A stretch of DNA of 64,000 nt, from the NCBI RefSeq assembly GCF_020509005.1, contig NC_063022.1, positions 1,054,001-1,118,000 of the forward strand. Reading direction: 5' to 3'. The translations under genes and the position numbers were made by a program. The notes beneath the pieces were generated by a model. It did no database searches and was not told the DNA's origin. It saw nothing but the letters and a program-made list of their open reading frames with translations. Each line of letters begins with the position of its first letter. The first letter of the stretch is position 1. The DNA is from Fulvia fulva. Taxonomy: Eukaryota > Ascomycota > Dothideomycetes > Mycosphaerellales > Mycosphaerellaceae. Of this stretch, positions 22,132-31,033 are shown in pieces.

Positions 22132-22310
22132 GTTCGCGCGGTGGTGACCTCGTCGGCGGTGGTGTTGGGGAGGAATTTCATTTTATGGCGGGACACGCCA
22201 AATCCGCCAAGACAAGAGATCGGCGCTTTGTCCGCCGACACGTCCTGGAGGAAGGAGCGACCTCGACTTCACTTTCCATCAGGGAGTCGCTCACCTCATA
22301 GACCAGTACA
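22132..22310. promoter_or_regulatory. Shared promoter of eIF3e and mL49
   Basis: Only 179 bp separate the two divergent start codons, so both promoters must overlap. No TATA box is visible on either side, as expected for constitutive translation genes. Confidence 0.6.
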
Positions 22311-22955
22311 ATGGCTTCACTCACACCCATGATGCCCTTCCTACGGCCATTGGGCCTCCCGCGACCGCAGACAGTCCGGCACTTCCTGCGCTTCTCGACA
22401 GCGACACCATGCAGAGAAGCAGCGCAGCGAGAAGGTACGGTCATTAGATTGACCATAAGGCGCGCATGCTAACAGTGGAAAGATCGCAACCTTGCAGCCT
22501 CAAGAACTGCCCCCGAATCATACCCACCACCATCGATGAAGTCCTTGCCGCGACCGAAAGAGTCCAAAGCATCGCGCAGAACATCCTACCCACTAAAGGA
22601 GCGACACTACCCTACACGGCACCAATCGCATCACCAACCTCAAGTGCCGAAGCTCATACCACAGCCTGTTCAGCCTCTCTCGCCAGAAAGGTGTGCGCCG
22701 AATCTGCCATACTTCGTAACACGATCCGCAAACAACGAGCTGCCTATCTACACATTACGAAAACGAGGAGGGAATTTGAAGATGACGAGAGTGAAGAAGA
22801 TAGATGGAGATCGATTGCGGCTGAGAGATGCGTTGAGGGTCGCGTTGGGTGTGGCGGACAAGGACGCTGTGGTTAATAGCGTGACGGGGCATATTATGAT
22901 CAAGGGGCACCACAAGCCGCGCATTGAGAAGTTTTTGCGGGAGAGGAAGTTCTAG
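22311..22955 (+). CDS. IMG2: Mitochondrial large ribosomal subunit protein mL49
   Basis: Exon 1 (22311-22434) encodes a basic, Arg/Ser-rich N-terminus (MASLTPMMPFLRPLGLPRPQ) typical of a mitochondrial presequence. Exon 2 begins at 22483 and ends at 22955; 198 aa. The only intron that keeps the family frame is 22435-22482 (48 bp): donor GTACGG, a perfect branch GCTAAC, and a non-standard AAAG acceptor. The nearer CAG lies only two bases past the branch and would put the protein out of frame. The C-terminal domain (PYFVTRSANNELPIYTLRKRG, then KKIDGDRLRLRDAL and TGHIMIKGHHKPRIEKFL) is the Img2/mL49 domain. It acts in mitochondrial translation. Confidence 0.92.
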
Positions 22956-23706
22956 ATGTGAGGAAGATCTGTACAAAGTACCTGCACAGCATACGATAAG
23001 AAGCGTTTGTACAGAATGAGTATAGGCATGATTGAGAGAAAGCATTCTCTGCCAGCCCCTTCCTCTCAAGAACGAGCGGATTGGCCTCTACCAGCAGCCG
23101 GCATAATGATAGGGAATTCTTGGCCAGTCTTCACCAAGAGACCTGAGCACATCACCCTGCTCCAACTCTCATCCATAGGCAACGAGTGCATAGGCGAAAC
23201 GCTTCGCTCAATTCCGCAAAAAGAGAAGATTTGGAGAAGGCAAGACTCGAACTCGCATCCATCAGCTGACTGACTCTTACGCCAGTTCCACAGTTCACCT
23301 GTGGCAAGACAATTTCTTGCCTCGAAAATGGCGGAATGCCATTACTCCGCACTATGCGAAGACGAGAATCTTTCGTTTCCGTGGGCGCTGATGATCTTAC
23401 CGATTGGACCACATCCCCTTTGTTTATTGATGATTCAGCAGGAGCTTTGTGGCACTAAAACATCCCCGGCTGCAGGAAGACGGGGCTTGCCGATGCAAGA
23501 AAGACGTGGTGAGATGAAGAGATGGAAATTGTGCGGACGGCAGGTCAGGCTTGGTCTATGTACATCACCGCCATCCCGAAGAACACCGAGGGCATCGAAA
23601 GGACAATGCATACGAAAGCCTGCTATCAAAGCCACCTTAACGACACGATATTCGTGAGACTCCATACCACCCGCGCCATCGACCTGCACCCCTACTCAGC
23701 CTCGGT
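22956..23706. other. Convergent intergenic region between mL49 and the double-RING gene
   Basis: Short frames only. It contains a perfect 7-bp inverted repeat (GGCAAGA on one arm, TCTTGCC on the other, loop 5) at about 23303-23321 on the minus strand. It also contains tRNA-like A- and B-box matches near 23230-23290 that do not assemble into a tRNA. No gene called. Confidence 0.45.
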
Positions 23707-24873
23707 TCAGATCAACAACAAGCTCTCTCTGATGACTCCAGTCCGACACAGCGGACACGTATGCCTTGTGTCCAACCACCGCACCATGCAGTCGTGACAA
23801 GCAATGTGCTTGCACATCGTCTCGCAAGGTTCCTCCATCTCTTCCAAACATATCGGACACCCTTCGTTCAGCTTCTCGAGTCGTCTCCGCCATGTCTCAC
23901 GCACTCGGACCCTTGCCTCTCGAGCTTGCTGACTGGACTGCGGCGTGGCGGCGGTCGCTGTAGTAGCGTGAGTGTGAGGTATTGGTTGGACGGCAGGAGC
24001 AAGGACAGGAGCCGGGAGAGCAACAGGGACGGTGCGTGGGATAGGAGTGGATCTTGGAGTCGCAAGGTTCGTAGGTCTGGAGCCTGCAGCAAAAGTGAAA
24101 AGTGGAGTGGGAAGAGCTGGACGTCTGGTGATCTGCAGGCCTGCCTCTCGCGAAGGCCCACTTGCTGGTGCGGCCACTGCGGGTGCAATAGTCGGCCTCT
24201 GTACTATCGTCCTGGGTCGATCGGGCGTTGTTCTTCGCGGTCGCGATGCTGCTGATTGCCGGTGTAGTGGTTCGACCATGACGAGCTCATGCACCGTGAC
24301 TTGAGCACGACACGATGGACAATTACCATGACGCTGGACCCACGGAGCGACACAGTCGTGGCAGAAGATGTGCAAGCAAGCAGTCTCACACGGCATGTTG
24401 AATCCGCCATAGCAGATCGGACACTCGCCGCGTTGCAACTGCTCCGATCGCTGCTCCGCGACTTGTCTTTCGTGAACGTGTGCTGCCGGACGTATGGAAC
24501 TAACACCACCAGCTGCTTGGACTTTGCGGCTTCTTCTGGGTGCTTCGAGCCTGGATTGCCGATTGAGCTCGGCAAGGATCGTGTTCTTCCACTTATTCGC
24601 GACTGCTGTGGCCTGGCCTTGATGAAATCTGCGACATAGTAGGCGTTCGGCGATGTCTTCCAGGTTGGTCTGCAGGTCTTCCGGGGCGATAGATTGCTGT
24701 GGCAAGTCTTCCAGAAGGCTCATGCCAACCTCGACGTTAGCACGCGCTACTTGACACTTGCAGCGCATGCCTTTGATGGTAGTGCCCACGCAGTTGAACC
24801 ATTGTGGATGTGTGCTTCGGATTTGGAGCAGAGTCGTTGCGTCCCAGGATGTTGTCGACGTTGTTCGAGGCAT
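23707..24873 (-). CDS. Protein with two RING fingers, one central and one C-terminal
   Basis: Single-exon frame of 388 aa. RING 1 (residues 151-188) runs from CPICYGGF to CPSCR. RING 2 (339-377) runs from CPICLEEM to CPLCR. Both have complete C3HC4 ligands with the same spacing, and both share the stretch CETxCxHIxCHDC, so one probably arose from the other by internal duplication. Between them lies a 150-residue Pro/Ala/Arg-rich linker, probably disordered. Near the N-terminus (residues 28-40) is a small Cys motif, CVGTTIKGMRCKC. RING proteins usually act as E3 ubiquitin ligases by binding E2 enzymes. A two-RING layout without an in-between-RING domain is not the RBR class. Substrates unknown. 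Confidence 0.85.
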   Translation of the reverse strand: MPRTTSTTSWDATTLLQIRSTHPQWFNCVGTTIKGMRCKCQVARANVEVGMSLLEDLPQQSIAPEDLQTNLEDIAERLLCRRFHQGQATAVANKWKNTILAELNRQSRLEAPRRSRKVQAAGGVSSIRPAAHVHERQVAEQRSEQLQRGECPICYGGFNMPCETACLHIFCHDCVAPWVQRHGNCPSCRAQVTVHELVMVEPLHRQSAASRPRRTTPDRPRTIVQRPTIAPAVAAPASGPSREAGLQITRRPALPTPLFTFAAGSRPTNLATPRSTPIPRTVPVALPAPVLAPAVQPIPHTHATTATAATPQSSQQAREARVRVRETWRRRLEKLNEGCPICLEEMEEPCETMCKHIACHDCMVRWLDTRHTCPLCRTGVIRESLLLI

Positions 24874-27004
24874 CTTGTGGCACTGGTAGCTGTATCTGTG
24901 ATGGCGAGTTCGTGCAACTTACCTGTCCGGCGTCGCATTATAAGTGCACTCGGCTTGGTGAACGCATAGCCACGATGTCTCGGTCCATTCGTCTGCACCA
25001 AGTGAACTGCGCCCAAGACATGCAGGTACAAGACAAGCAGCATTCTGCACCAGAGGATTCTGCAGGCATTGCGCCTCGTCAAGACACGGTCTCAACCCCA
25101 GGTCGCCGCCGCAGGGGCCTGAGTAGGGTAGGCCATTCACTTTTGCTCAGCCTCAAAGGGCGGCATGCGACTTCCGAACCTTGAGCACGATTCACCAGCC
25201 ATGGCAGCAGACCATTGTGTCTCGATTAGACAACACATGCATGAGCATTGCAGCTGCTGAACAAATCGAGCCCCGAGAACACCAGCTCAAGCTCGCTTGA
25301 CTTCACGAAGCGCCATCTCTGAAGCTGTGCCGCACGCAACGACGTCGAATCTTCACTGCCTAAATTTAGCATCATTCGGTGGATGTGCAACGATGTCGTT
25401 CAAATGGAGTGAAGACTCGGGACATAGCACGCTTTTGCAAGCGGATTGATGGACAAGATTTATCGACACGACAAGACTTGCAATGGGACTTACAACCATC
25501 GCCACAAGTCCGAACAAGGCCTTGGGTTATCTTGGATTATATCCCACCTCCCGCTCCTTGATAACGCTGTGGCTCGTCATCTACTCATCGACTACTGCAG
25601 TGACCAAATCGACCAAACGCGAGGCCTCCCTCGAGTCCGCAAGTCCCTGTAACATCCTCAGCAGACGCTCATTATCCCACCTCCGTCGTTCGAGTCCAAG
25701 CACACGTCGATGGTCTTCCTCGTCTGGATACTGGCCATGGCATCGCATGGAGATGTTTTTAGTTCGTCGCGTTCCTCCTGCTCGATCGAGCATTGATCAG
25801 TCGATATCTCACATGTTCTTCTAGGGACGGCGCTGTCGCAGGATTCACTCGCTGGCGTGCAGCTGATCCGGGCACGGGCACGGCTGGCCTAACATCCTAG
25901 ATGCTGGAGCGATTGCGGTCACTTCTGGCGGGTGTGATCGAGGTTGTTCGGCAAGCTGTCTTCTCTGGTGTCGGGGATGCCTGCTGCGGGTGTGATTAAT
26001 CCATGTGCACCGACCTATAGACTGCCACCAATGCGAGGCCGCAGGGCATTATCGATCCTCGCCGCTAATGCCGGGACTGCTGGACTTATGTTTGGACATT
26101 AAGCGACCCGCCAATCGTGGACGAAGCCAGTAGATCGAGCAGTGGCCTCAAGCTGTCGGGTGCTTGAGCTCTGATAAGCGACAGATTCATGTTGTCTTCC
26201 GCAAACTTCCTGCTGCGCTCGTGCACTGGTCTGTGACGACGACACCGCCTCTTCGCCTATGGAACGCATGTGAAAAAGAGCGTTACAGTCTTGATGTCGA
26301 GCACGTCCAAGGTCGACCAGTTTTCTGGTTGACGGAGTGTGAAGTAAGCCATGATTGCAGAGGCACAACAGTGCTACACGACTCTCGAGCGGATCGAGTG
26401 ACATTATACTGCCTTTGGCATGCGAGTCTGCCTTCACAGTTCCACGCTGCATGCGTGTCAGGCACAGCTAACGAAGCAAGTGGTTGGAACAAAAGAAGAT
26501 GAACTCCAGATATCATGAGCCTCAAGTTGCAAGCTGCACAGCCTCACGCTGGACTTGAGAACAAGGAGCTGGCATTCTCTTGCACTACACCGAGATATCA
26601 GAGATGTATTGACCAAACGCATCTTAATGAATGGGAGCTAGAGCGCGTGCATTAGCCAGAACTCTCGCCTCAAACGGGTTCGCACGCCAGCTGGGTCCAT
26701 CTTGAAGTACGACACTGGCCGCAGAATTTGCTACACTCCCTGCATGACGCGCACTATTCTAGGGTATTGCTACGACACTCTGAGAGCGTTACATGGTCTG
26801 AAGCCCCTTCGCGTGGCGTAGTGCCTTAATCTGGCTCGAAGCGCCCTCTCGCTGTGCCGCGTCATCACGGGATGCCAAGATATCACGCTTGGGAGAGGAA
26901 TATGCAATGATGTGCACCACAAGACATGAGAGCAAAGTAATACTTTTGGAGGAGTATGCTACAAGAGATAAAGCACACGCTCGCGAGAACGCTCAAGGTT
27001 GCGG
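24874..27004. other. Long gene-poor stretch
   Basis: About 2.1 kb with only short frames. A 70-codon minus frame (25581-25793) has a charged helical part (PDEEDHRRVLGLERRRWDNE) followed by LLRMLQGLADSREASRLVDLV. That resembles the amphipathic helix found at the end of some fungal transcription-factor proteins and could be a relic exon, at low confidence. Overlapping frames at 26099-26525 look spurious. No RIP and no repeats noticed. Confidence 0.45.
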
Positions 27005-27913
27005 CTACAATTCTGGACCTTCGTCGCCGTACCATAGTGCTTCGATGGGGTCCATCAGAGATCGATAGGGATCGCTTAGCCAATCCTCTAACGTCTCATC
27101 CTCCGCAAAGTCATCCTCCTCCATCATGAAGCCTGGAGTATTTTTCTTCCCAATCTTCCAGCCGCTCCGTCCTTCGCCCTCGCTCTGGTCTTGGTCGTCC
27201 GAATTGTCGCGCCTGCGCTTCGAAAGGACTTGCGGTGGTGCTGTTGAGATGGCGCCCTCTGCTGTTGCAGGGACTACAGTATCGGGTGCGTAGCGCAGGG
27301 CGTCTGGCGCGTCGTCGTTCTCCTCCGTGAGATTGACTATAGAATCGAGGCGTGCTCCAGACTGGATGGCCGCTGGCTCGCCCTGTGAAGGTGGTAGAGA
27401 CGCGGTAGTCGCTGCAACGTCTGTATCAGGTTGAGTGTTTTCTGCCGCCGCTGTCACAAGCCTGATCGGCGGCAAACTCTTCAACATCTCCTGAATCAAA
27501 GGCGCATACTCTCCCTCACTACCAAGTCTCTTGCCCGCACACAGAAAACAGAAGCACTTCCCGCCGCACATCGTCCAGAGCCAGTGGGGGTAGAACCCTT
27601 TCGAACCGAACCGGGCGTCGTAGTATCCTCTACCCTTGCTTGTACCATAAATTCGAACGTCGCCATGTCTGGTGTTGCCTTCGCGGAGGCCTTTGCAAGC
27701 GCTATATTCATCTCCGAGTGACTGCACGGTAGTAAAGACGCCGACTTGGTTCAGGTCTTTAGCTAGGCGCTCGCCGAAAAGACGTTCAGTCTCTTCATTG
27801 TTGTCAAGAATCGTCCTGTTGTCGTCTTCCCAGGTCTTGCCGTTGCCACCCGAGTGGAGAAAAGTGGTTGCGAGCACGAGCTCCTGCTGGTCGCTGCTGC
27901 TAGCTCCAGACAT
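27005..27913 (-). CDS. Orphan protein with a cysteine cluster and acidic C-terminus
   Basis: Single-exon frame of 302 aa starting MSGASSSDQQELVL. Residues about 80-130 form a compact segment (GDVRIYGTSKGRGYYDARFG, then a Trp/Cys cluster WTMCGGKCFCFLCAGKR). Its four cysteines in CxxxCxCxxC could bind a metal. The next 170 residues are low-complexity, with a basic patch (SKRRRDNSDD, a possible nuclear signal) and an acidic end rich in Asp/Glu. No signal peptide or membrane helix. I do not recognise the family. Composition and frame length favour a real gene; function unknown. Confidence 0.65.
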   Translation of the reverse strand: MSGASSSDQQELVLATTFLHSGGNGKTWEDDNRTILDNNEETERLFGERLAKDLNQVGVFTTVQSLGDEYSACKGLREGNTRHGDVRIYGTSKGRGYYDARFGSKGFYPHWLWTMCGGKCFCFLCAGKRLGSEGEYAPLIQEMLKSLPPIRLVTAAAENTQPDTDVAATTASLPPSQGEPAAIQSGARLDSIVNLTEENDDAPDALRYAPDTVVPATAEGAISTAPPQVLSKRRRDNSDDQDQSEGEGRSGWKIGKKNTPGFMMEEDDFAEDETLEDWLSDPYRSLMDPIEALWYGDEGPEL

Positions 27914-28830
27914 TGTCGCGAAGTTTTGACTATGGTCTGCCTGTTGTCGAGGTAGTCGGATGATTATTCTGACGTCGACAAAGTAGGACGGTGGTGGTGG
28001 TCTTGCTGTGCTGCGGTGGTCTGTGAAGGGTGTGGTCGAGTCTGTCGAGTATCGAGAAGGACAAAGCAGAGAGTCTTAACAGCACAGGCCCAGCGAGACC
28101 CGAAGCCGCTAAGGACCAACACATGACACGCAAGTGAATCGCCGCATGATCAACATCCTCGCGAGTAGCGGCCAGGCATGTGCTAGAGATTGCTTTCGTT
28201 CACTGAAAAGCCATCTTGACTAGGGCAGCTCAGTGCTCTCGTAGACGTAGAGTGTATATAGGGCACGTCTGACGCTCTCTCGATGTGTATATACGATCTG
28301 TTATGCTGCTCTGTTAGTCCAGTCCGTGGCTATCGGTGCTGCTTGGATCCCGACTTACTGTTTAAAGGAGGCGACTCATTGCCTGTTTTAGGTTGACTGC
28401 GCTTTAAGAGATTTCCCTCTTATGATATGTTGCTATTTACTGTTTGCCATCAGCTTGCTACAGTGTCTAACCTCTGAAAGCCTGTTCCACCGTCAATAGT
28501 ACACGAACCAGATTGACGAAGAAGGGCACTTTGCAGTCAAGCTTCAGAAGATTTTCAGTGCGACAGGAGCAAAGGGAAAGCCTGAATGTGTACATGCGTG
28601 AGGTGAGAGCACAGAATGTGGTGTAGAATGCAGAGACAGTAGAATCAAAGCACTATGAACTTGCATGATGCTATGACAAAGTACCCGCGTGAACGCTCCG
28701 ATGTCACAACCTCTAACACAGAGCCTGTCCCGCCCTGTATTAGCTAACCTCCTCCACCTACAATCTTCCCAACACCACCTCGCCCCAAAACTAACTCAAC
28801 CCAAAATCACCGCCATCTCATCATCTTCCC
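27914..28830. other. Intergenic, no gene seen
   Basis: Only short frames. The left end is the promoter of the orphan gene at 27005-27913. The stretch 28690-28830 is C/A-rich on the plus strand and may be a 3' region of the neighbouring minus-strand gene. No motifs identified. Confidence 0.4.
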
Positions 28831-29280
28831 TCACCTCACCGTATACTTCCCATCGGGACGGAAGTACTTCGAGCGATCCTCCCCCACCGTAAGTCCAGCC
28901 TCCTCCGAGATCGTCATCCACACGCGATTTTCCAGCGGGATCCCGCGCCGAATCTCCGTATCGTGGAACTCATGATAAACCGGGCGATATCCGAGCCTAT
29001 GCTCAGCATCGCCTTCGATCATGTTCTGCAGCTGGATCTTGGAGAGTTTGGAGTTAGGATCGAGAGGATCTGCTGTTCCCAGTCGCTTACGTTTGTACGC
29101 GGCGTAGAGGCGGCCTTCGAGGGTGTTTGAATCTGGGAGGTCTTGTGGTGGTTGGGGGTCTGCATTTTGGTTGTCTGAGTTGGGAGGGTCGATGCTGAGG
29201 TCTAGTTCTGGCAGGGTCTGTTGGGTCTCTGACTTGCGTTGGGTTTGTGAGCGAGTCTTGCGGGTGGTATCTTCTGACAT
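28831..29280 (-). CDS. Hydrophilic orphan protein
   Basis: The frame is open from 29433, but the methionine at 29280 (MSEDTTRKTRSQTQRKSE) starts the protein-like, highly charged part and is the more likely start, giving 149 aa. The C-terminal half (LEGRLYAAYKRKRLG, then GYRPVYHEFHDTEIRRGIPL, then RSKYFRPDGKYTV) looks folded and conserved in style but I cannot name it. The stop is preceded by ACG-GTGAGG, which could be a splice donor, so a further exon below 28831 is possible. No signal peptide from this start. Moderately confident it is a gene. Confidence 0.5.
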   Translation of the reverse strand: MSEDTTRKTRSQTQRKSETQQTLPELDLSIDPPNSDNQNADPQPPQDLPDSNTLEGRLYAAYKRKRLGTADPLDPNSKLSKIQLQNMIEGDAEHRLGYRPVYHEFHDTEIRRGIPLENRVWMTISEEAGLTVGEDRSKYFRPDGKYTVR

Positions 29281-29999
29281 GTCGAAAATGAGTGGCACTG
29301 GCTGGGTTGGCTTCGCCCTAGGTGCCACGCTACCATGTGCTTCTGGGGCTGTTGAATATATGGAAGGCGAAGTGATTGCTGTGGCAGCTTGCGGGAAACT
29401 CGAAGCGCTTCTAGCAGCAACAACGACCTTCACCAGCGGCAGTCAACGCGCGGGCTGAGAAGCGCATGTGGGTGAATGACTCTCGCGAGTCGAATGTAGT
29501 CACAGCCCCACGGGCAGCACTCAGGCATGTGCTTCCTGCTCGCCATTCACCGAGCAATAAAAGGATCATATTCTGGAAGTCCACGTGAAGTGGGAACTCA
29601 GTGTACACACTTCTGTCTCGATGGCAATGTCAGCTTTACAATCCTGCTACCGTTTCATGGGCATGGCTCACCAAGAAGGAAAAGTACGAGCTTGCAGGAC
29701 TTCCATGATCGAACTCAGAGCGCTTTGGGAGAAGCTGGATGGTATATGAGCTAAGTCGGGCGAATCTGTTTACCATGAGCTTGCAGTACTGTCTGAGACA
29801 TCAAATCCTGATGCACACCGGCGAGAAGATTCACGAATGGGCGAGGCAACGACCTCAAGTCTTGCTAACAACAGAGACTCTAATAGGTGGTTGTACACAG
29901 GAATTGTTCTTTTCGCCTCTCCATCTCGGGAGGTAGCACGTTATCTATACAGTCAGCGCTCAATCATTATCGACGAGCCTCACCTGCCGTTGTGACCTC
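29281..29999. other. Intergenic, no gene seen
   Basis: Contains the upstream region of the orphan gene at 28831 and the 3' flank of the MICOS gene. A few frames of 65-76 codons show no recognisable content. Confidence 0.4.
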
Positions 30000-30871
30000 T
30001 CACCTTCCCTTCTTGACCCAATCCTGCACACTCTCCCTCGCCTCTTGCACCTTCTCCTCAGCCATCGCAAGGCCCATCTGACTATGCGCCTTCCCCGTCT
30101 CAATGAAATGCCTCACACCCTGGCTGACCCTCAAATGGTTATCCCTAACCACCGGAAACCTCTCCTCATACTTCCAGATCAAGTTGCCCACATTCCCGGT
30201 TGTCCGTGGCACAACATAATGCGCAGTAACCACACCCGTCAACGCCGGCGTCACGAATCGGAACAGCACGTTCCTGTTTCGCGATATGATACTTCCCGCC
30301 ATCGCCGCGACTAGGACGTAGATTCCGCCGGGGAGGAGCTTCTCGTTCGATTCTTTGGGAGGTGCGAGGGATGCGATTGTGCTGGTGAAGGAGTGCTCGG
30401 CGTCCATGATGCTGTTCATGCCGCTGTTGACGGCGTCTTCGGCTTTGACGGCGTAGCGGTGCAGGAAGAGGCGCGAGGCTTTCACCTGGGCGGCGAGCTT
30501 GTCGGTGGGCGTGGGCCTTGGTGGGGTGGAGGCATCTTCCTGCTCTTGGGGCTTCTCGGTGATGCCAGAGGCTGGAGGTGGTGTGGTTGCGCCTACTTGG
30601 CGGGCGAGCTCTTCGGTGGGGGAGTCGTAGATTGGTTTGCGAGCGCGCTGTGTATGCGTGAGACTGTGTCCAATGCTATGCTGCTGTCCAACATACGATC
30701 GCTTTTATGGGATCTGAGGGAGGCTCTTCCGCGTAGACTGTTCGGGTTGGGACGAGCGCGAGGCCGGCAGAGAGGCCTGCTAAGGGCAGGATGTGCTACG
30801 AATGATCAGTACTGAGCCATTATATACCACACGTTACTTCTTACCTGCCGTAGCAGCGGTGCGAAAGCCAT
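30000..30871 (-). CDS. MICOS complex subunit of the MIC26/MIC27 (apolipoprotein O) family
   Basis: Three exons: 30845-30871 (27 nt), 30697-30795 and 30000-30647, with two 49-bp introns (donors GTAAGA and GTATGT). The frame is exact, 257 aa. The N-terminus (MAFAPLLRQHILPLAGLSAG) is a basic/hydrophobic mitochondrial signal. A Pro-rich intermembrane-space linker follows. The ApoO domain then starts KASRLFLHRYAVKAEDAVN and carries two hydrophobic segments (GGIYVLVAAMAGSII and FVTPALTGVVTAHYVV). Family members sit in the inner mitochondrial membrane and shape cristae junctions with Mic10 and Mic60. I cannot decide between the Mic26 and Mic27 names. It is divergent to OCT1, only 162 bp away. Confidence 0.9.
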
Positions 30872-31033
30872 AGGATGTGATATGGCCGTTCAATGGCTTG
30901 CTGTCGTCTACTGTAGGTTGAGCCTCCTCCAAAGCTCCAAACTCGGCCAAGCTCGGATGTCGGCGGGAGTCGGAGGTGCATCCACAAAGTACAGCCTGAC
31001 TGCTTTCACTCCTCCAGCGATGAGCACGTGAGC
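30872..31033. promoter_or_regulatory. Shared promoter of two mitochondrial-protein genes, with CACGTG box
   Basis: 162 bp between divergent start codons of the MIC26/27-like gene and OCT1. It ends with a palindromic CACGTG E-box at 31025-31030, just before the OCT1 start codon. No TATA box on either strand. Confidence 0.55.
31020..31031 (+). promoter_or_regulatory. Minimal upstream ORF before OCT1
   Basis: ATG AGC ACG TGA forms a three-codon upstream ORF whose stop lies two bases before the OCT1 start at 31034. If the transcript includes it, it could tune OCT1 translation by termination and reinitiation. Whether the transcript starts upstream is unknown. Confidence 0.4.

Noticed and set aside
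23230..23330. tRNA gene on the minus strand (TGGCGTAAGAG A-box, GTTCGAGTC B-box, a pairable T-arm).
   Set aside because: The boxes are only about 32 nt apart, there is no anticodon arm, and no 5' strand pairs with the would-be acceptor stem.
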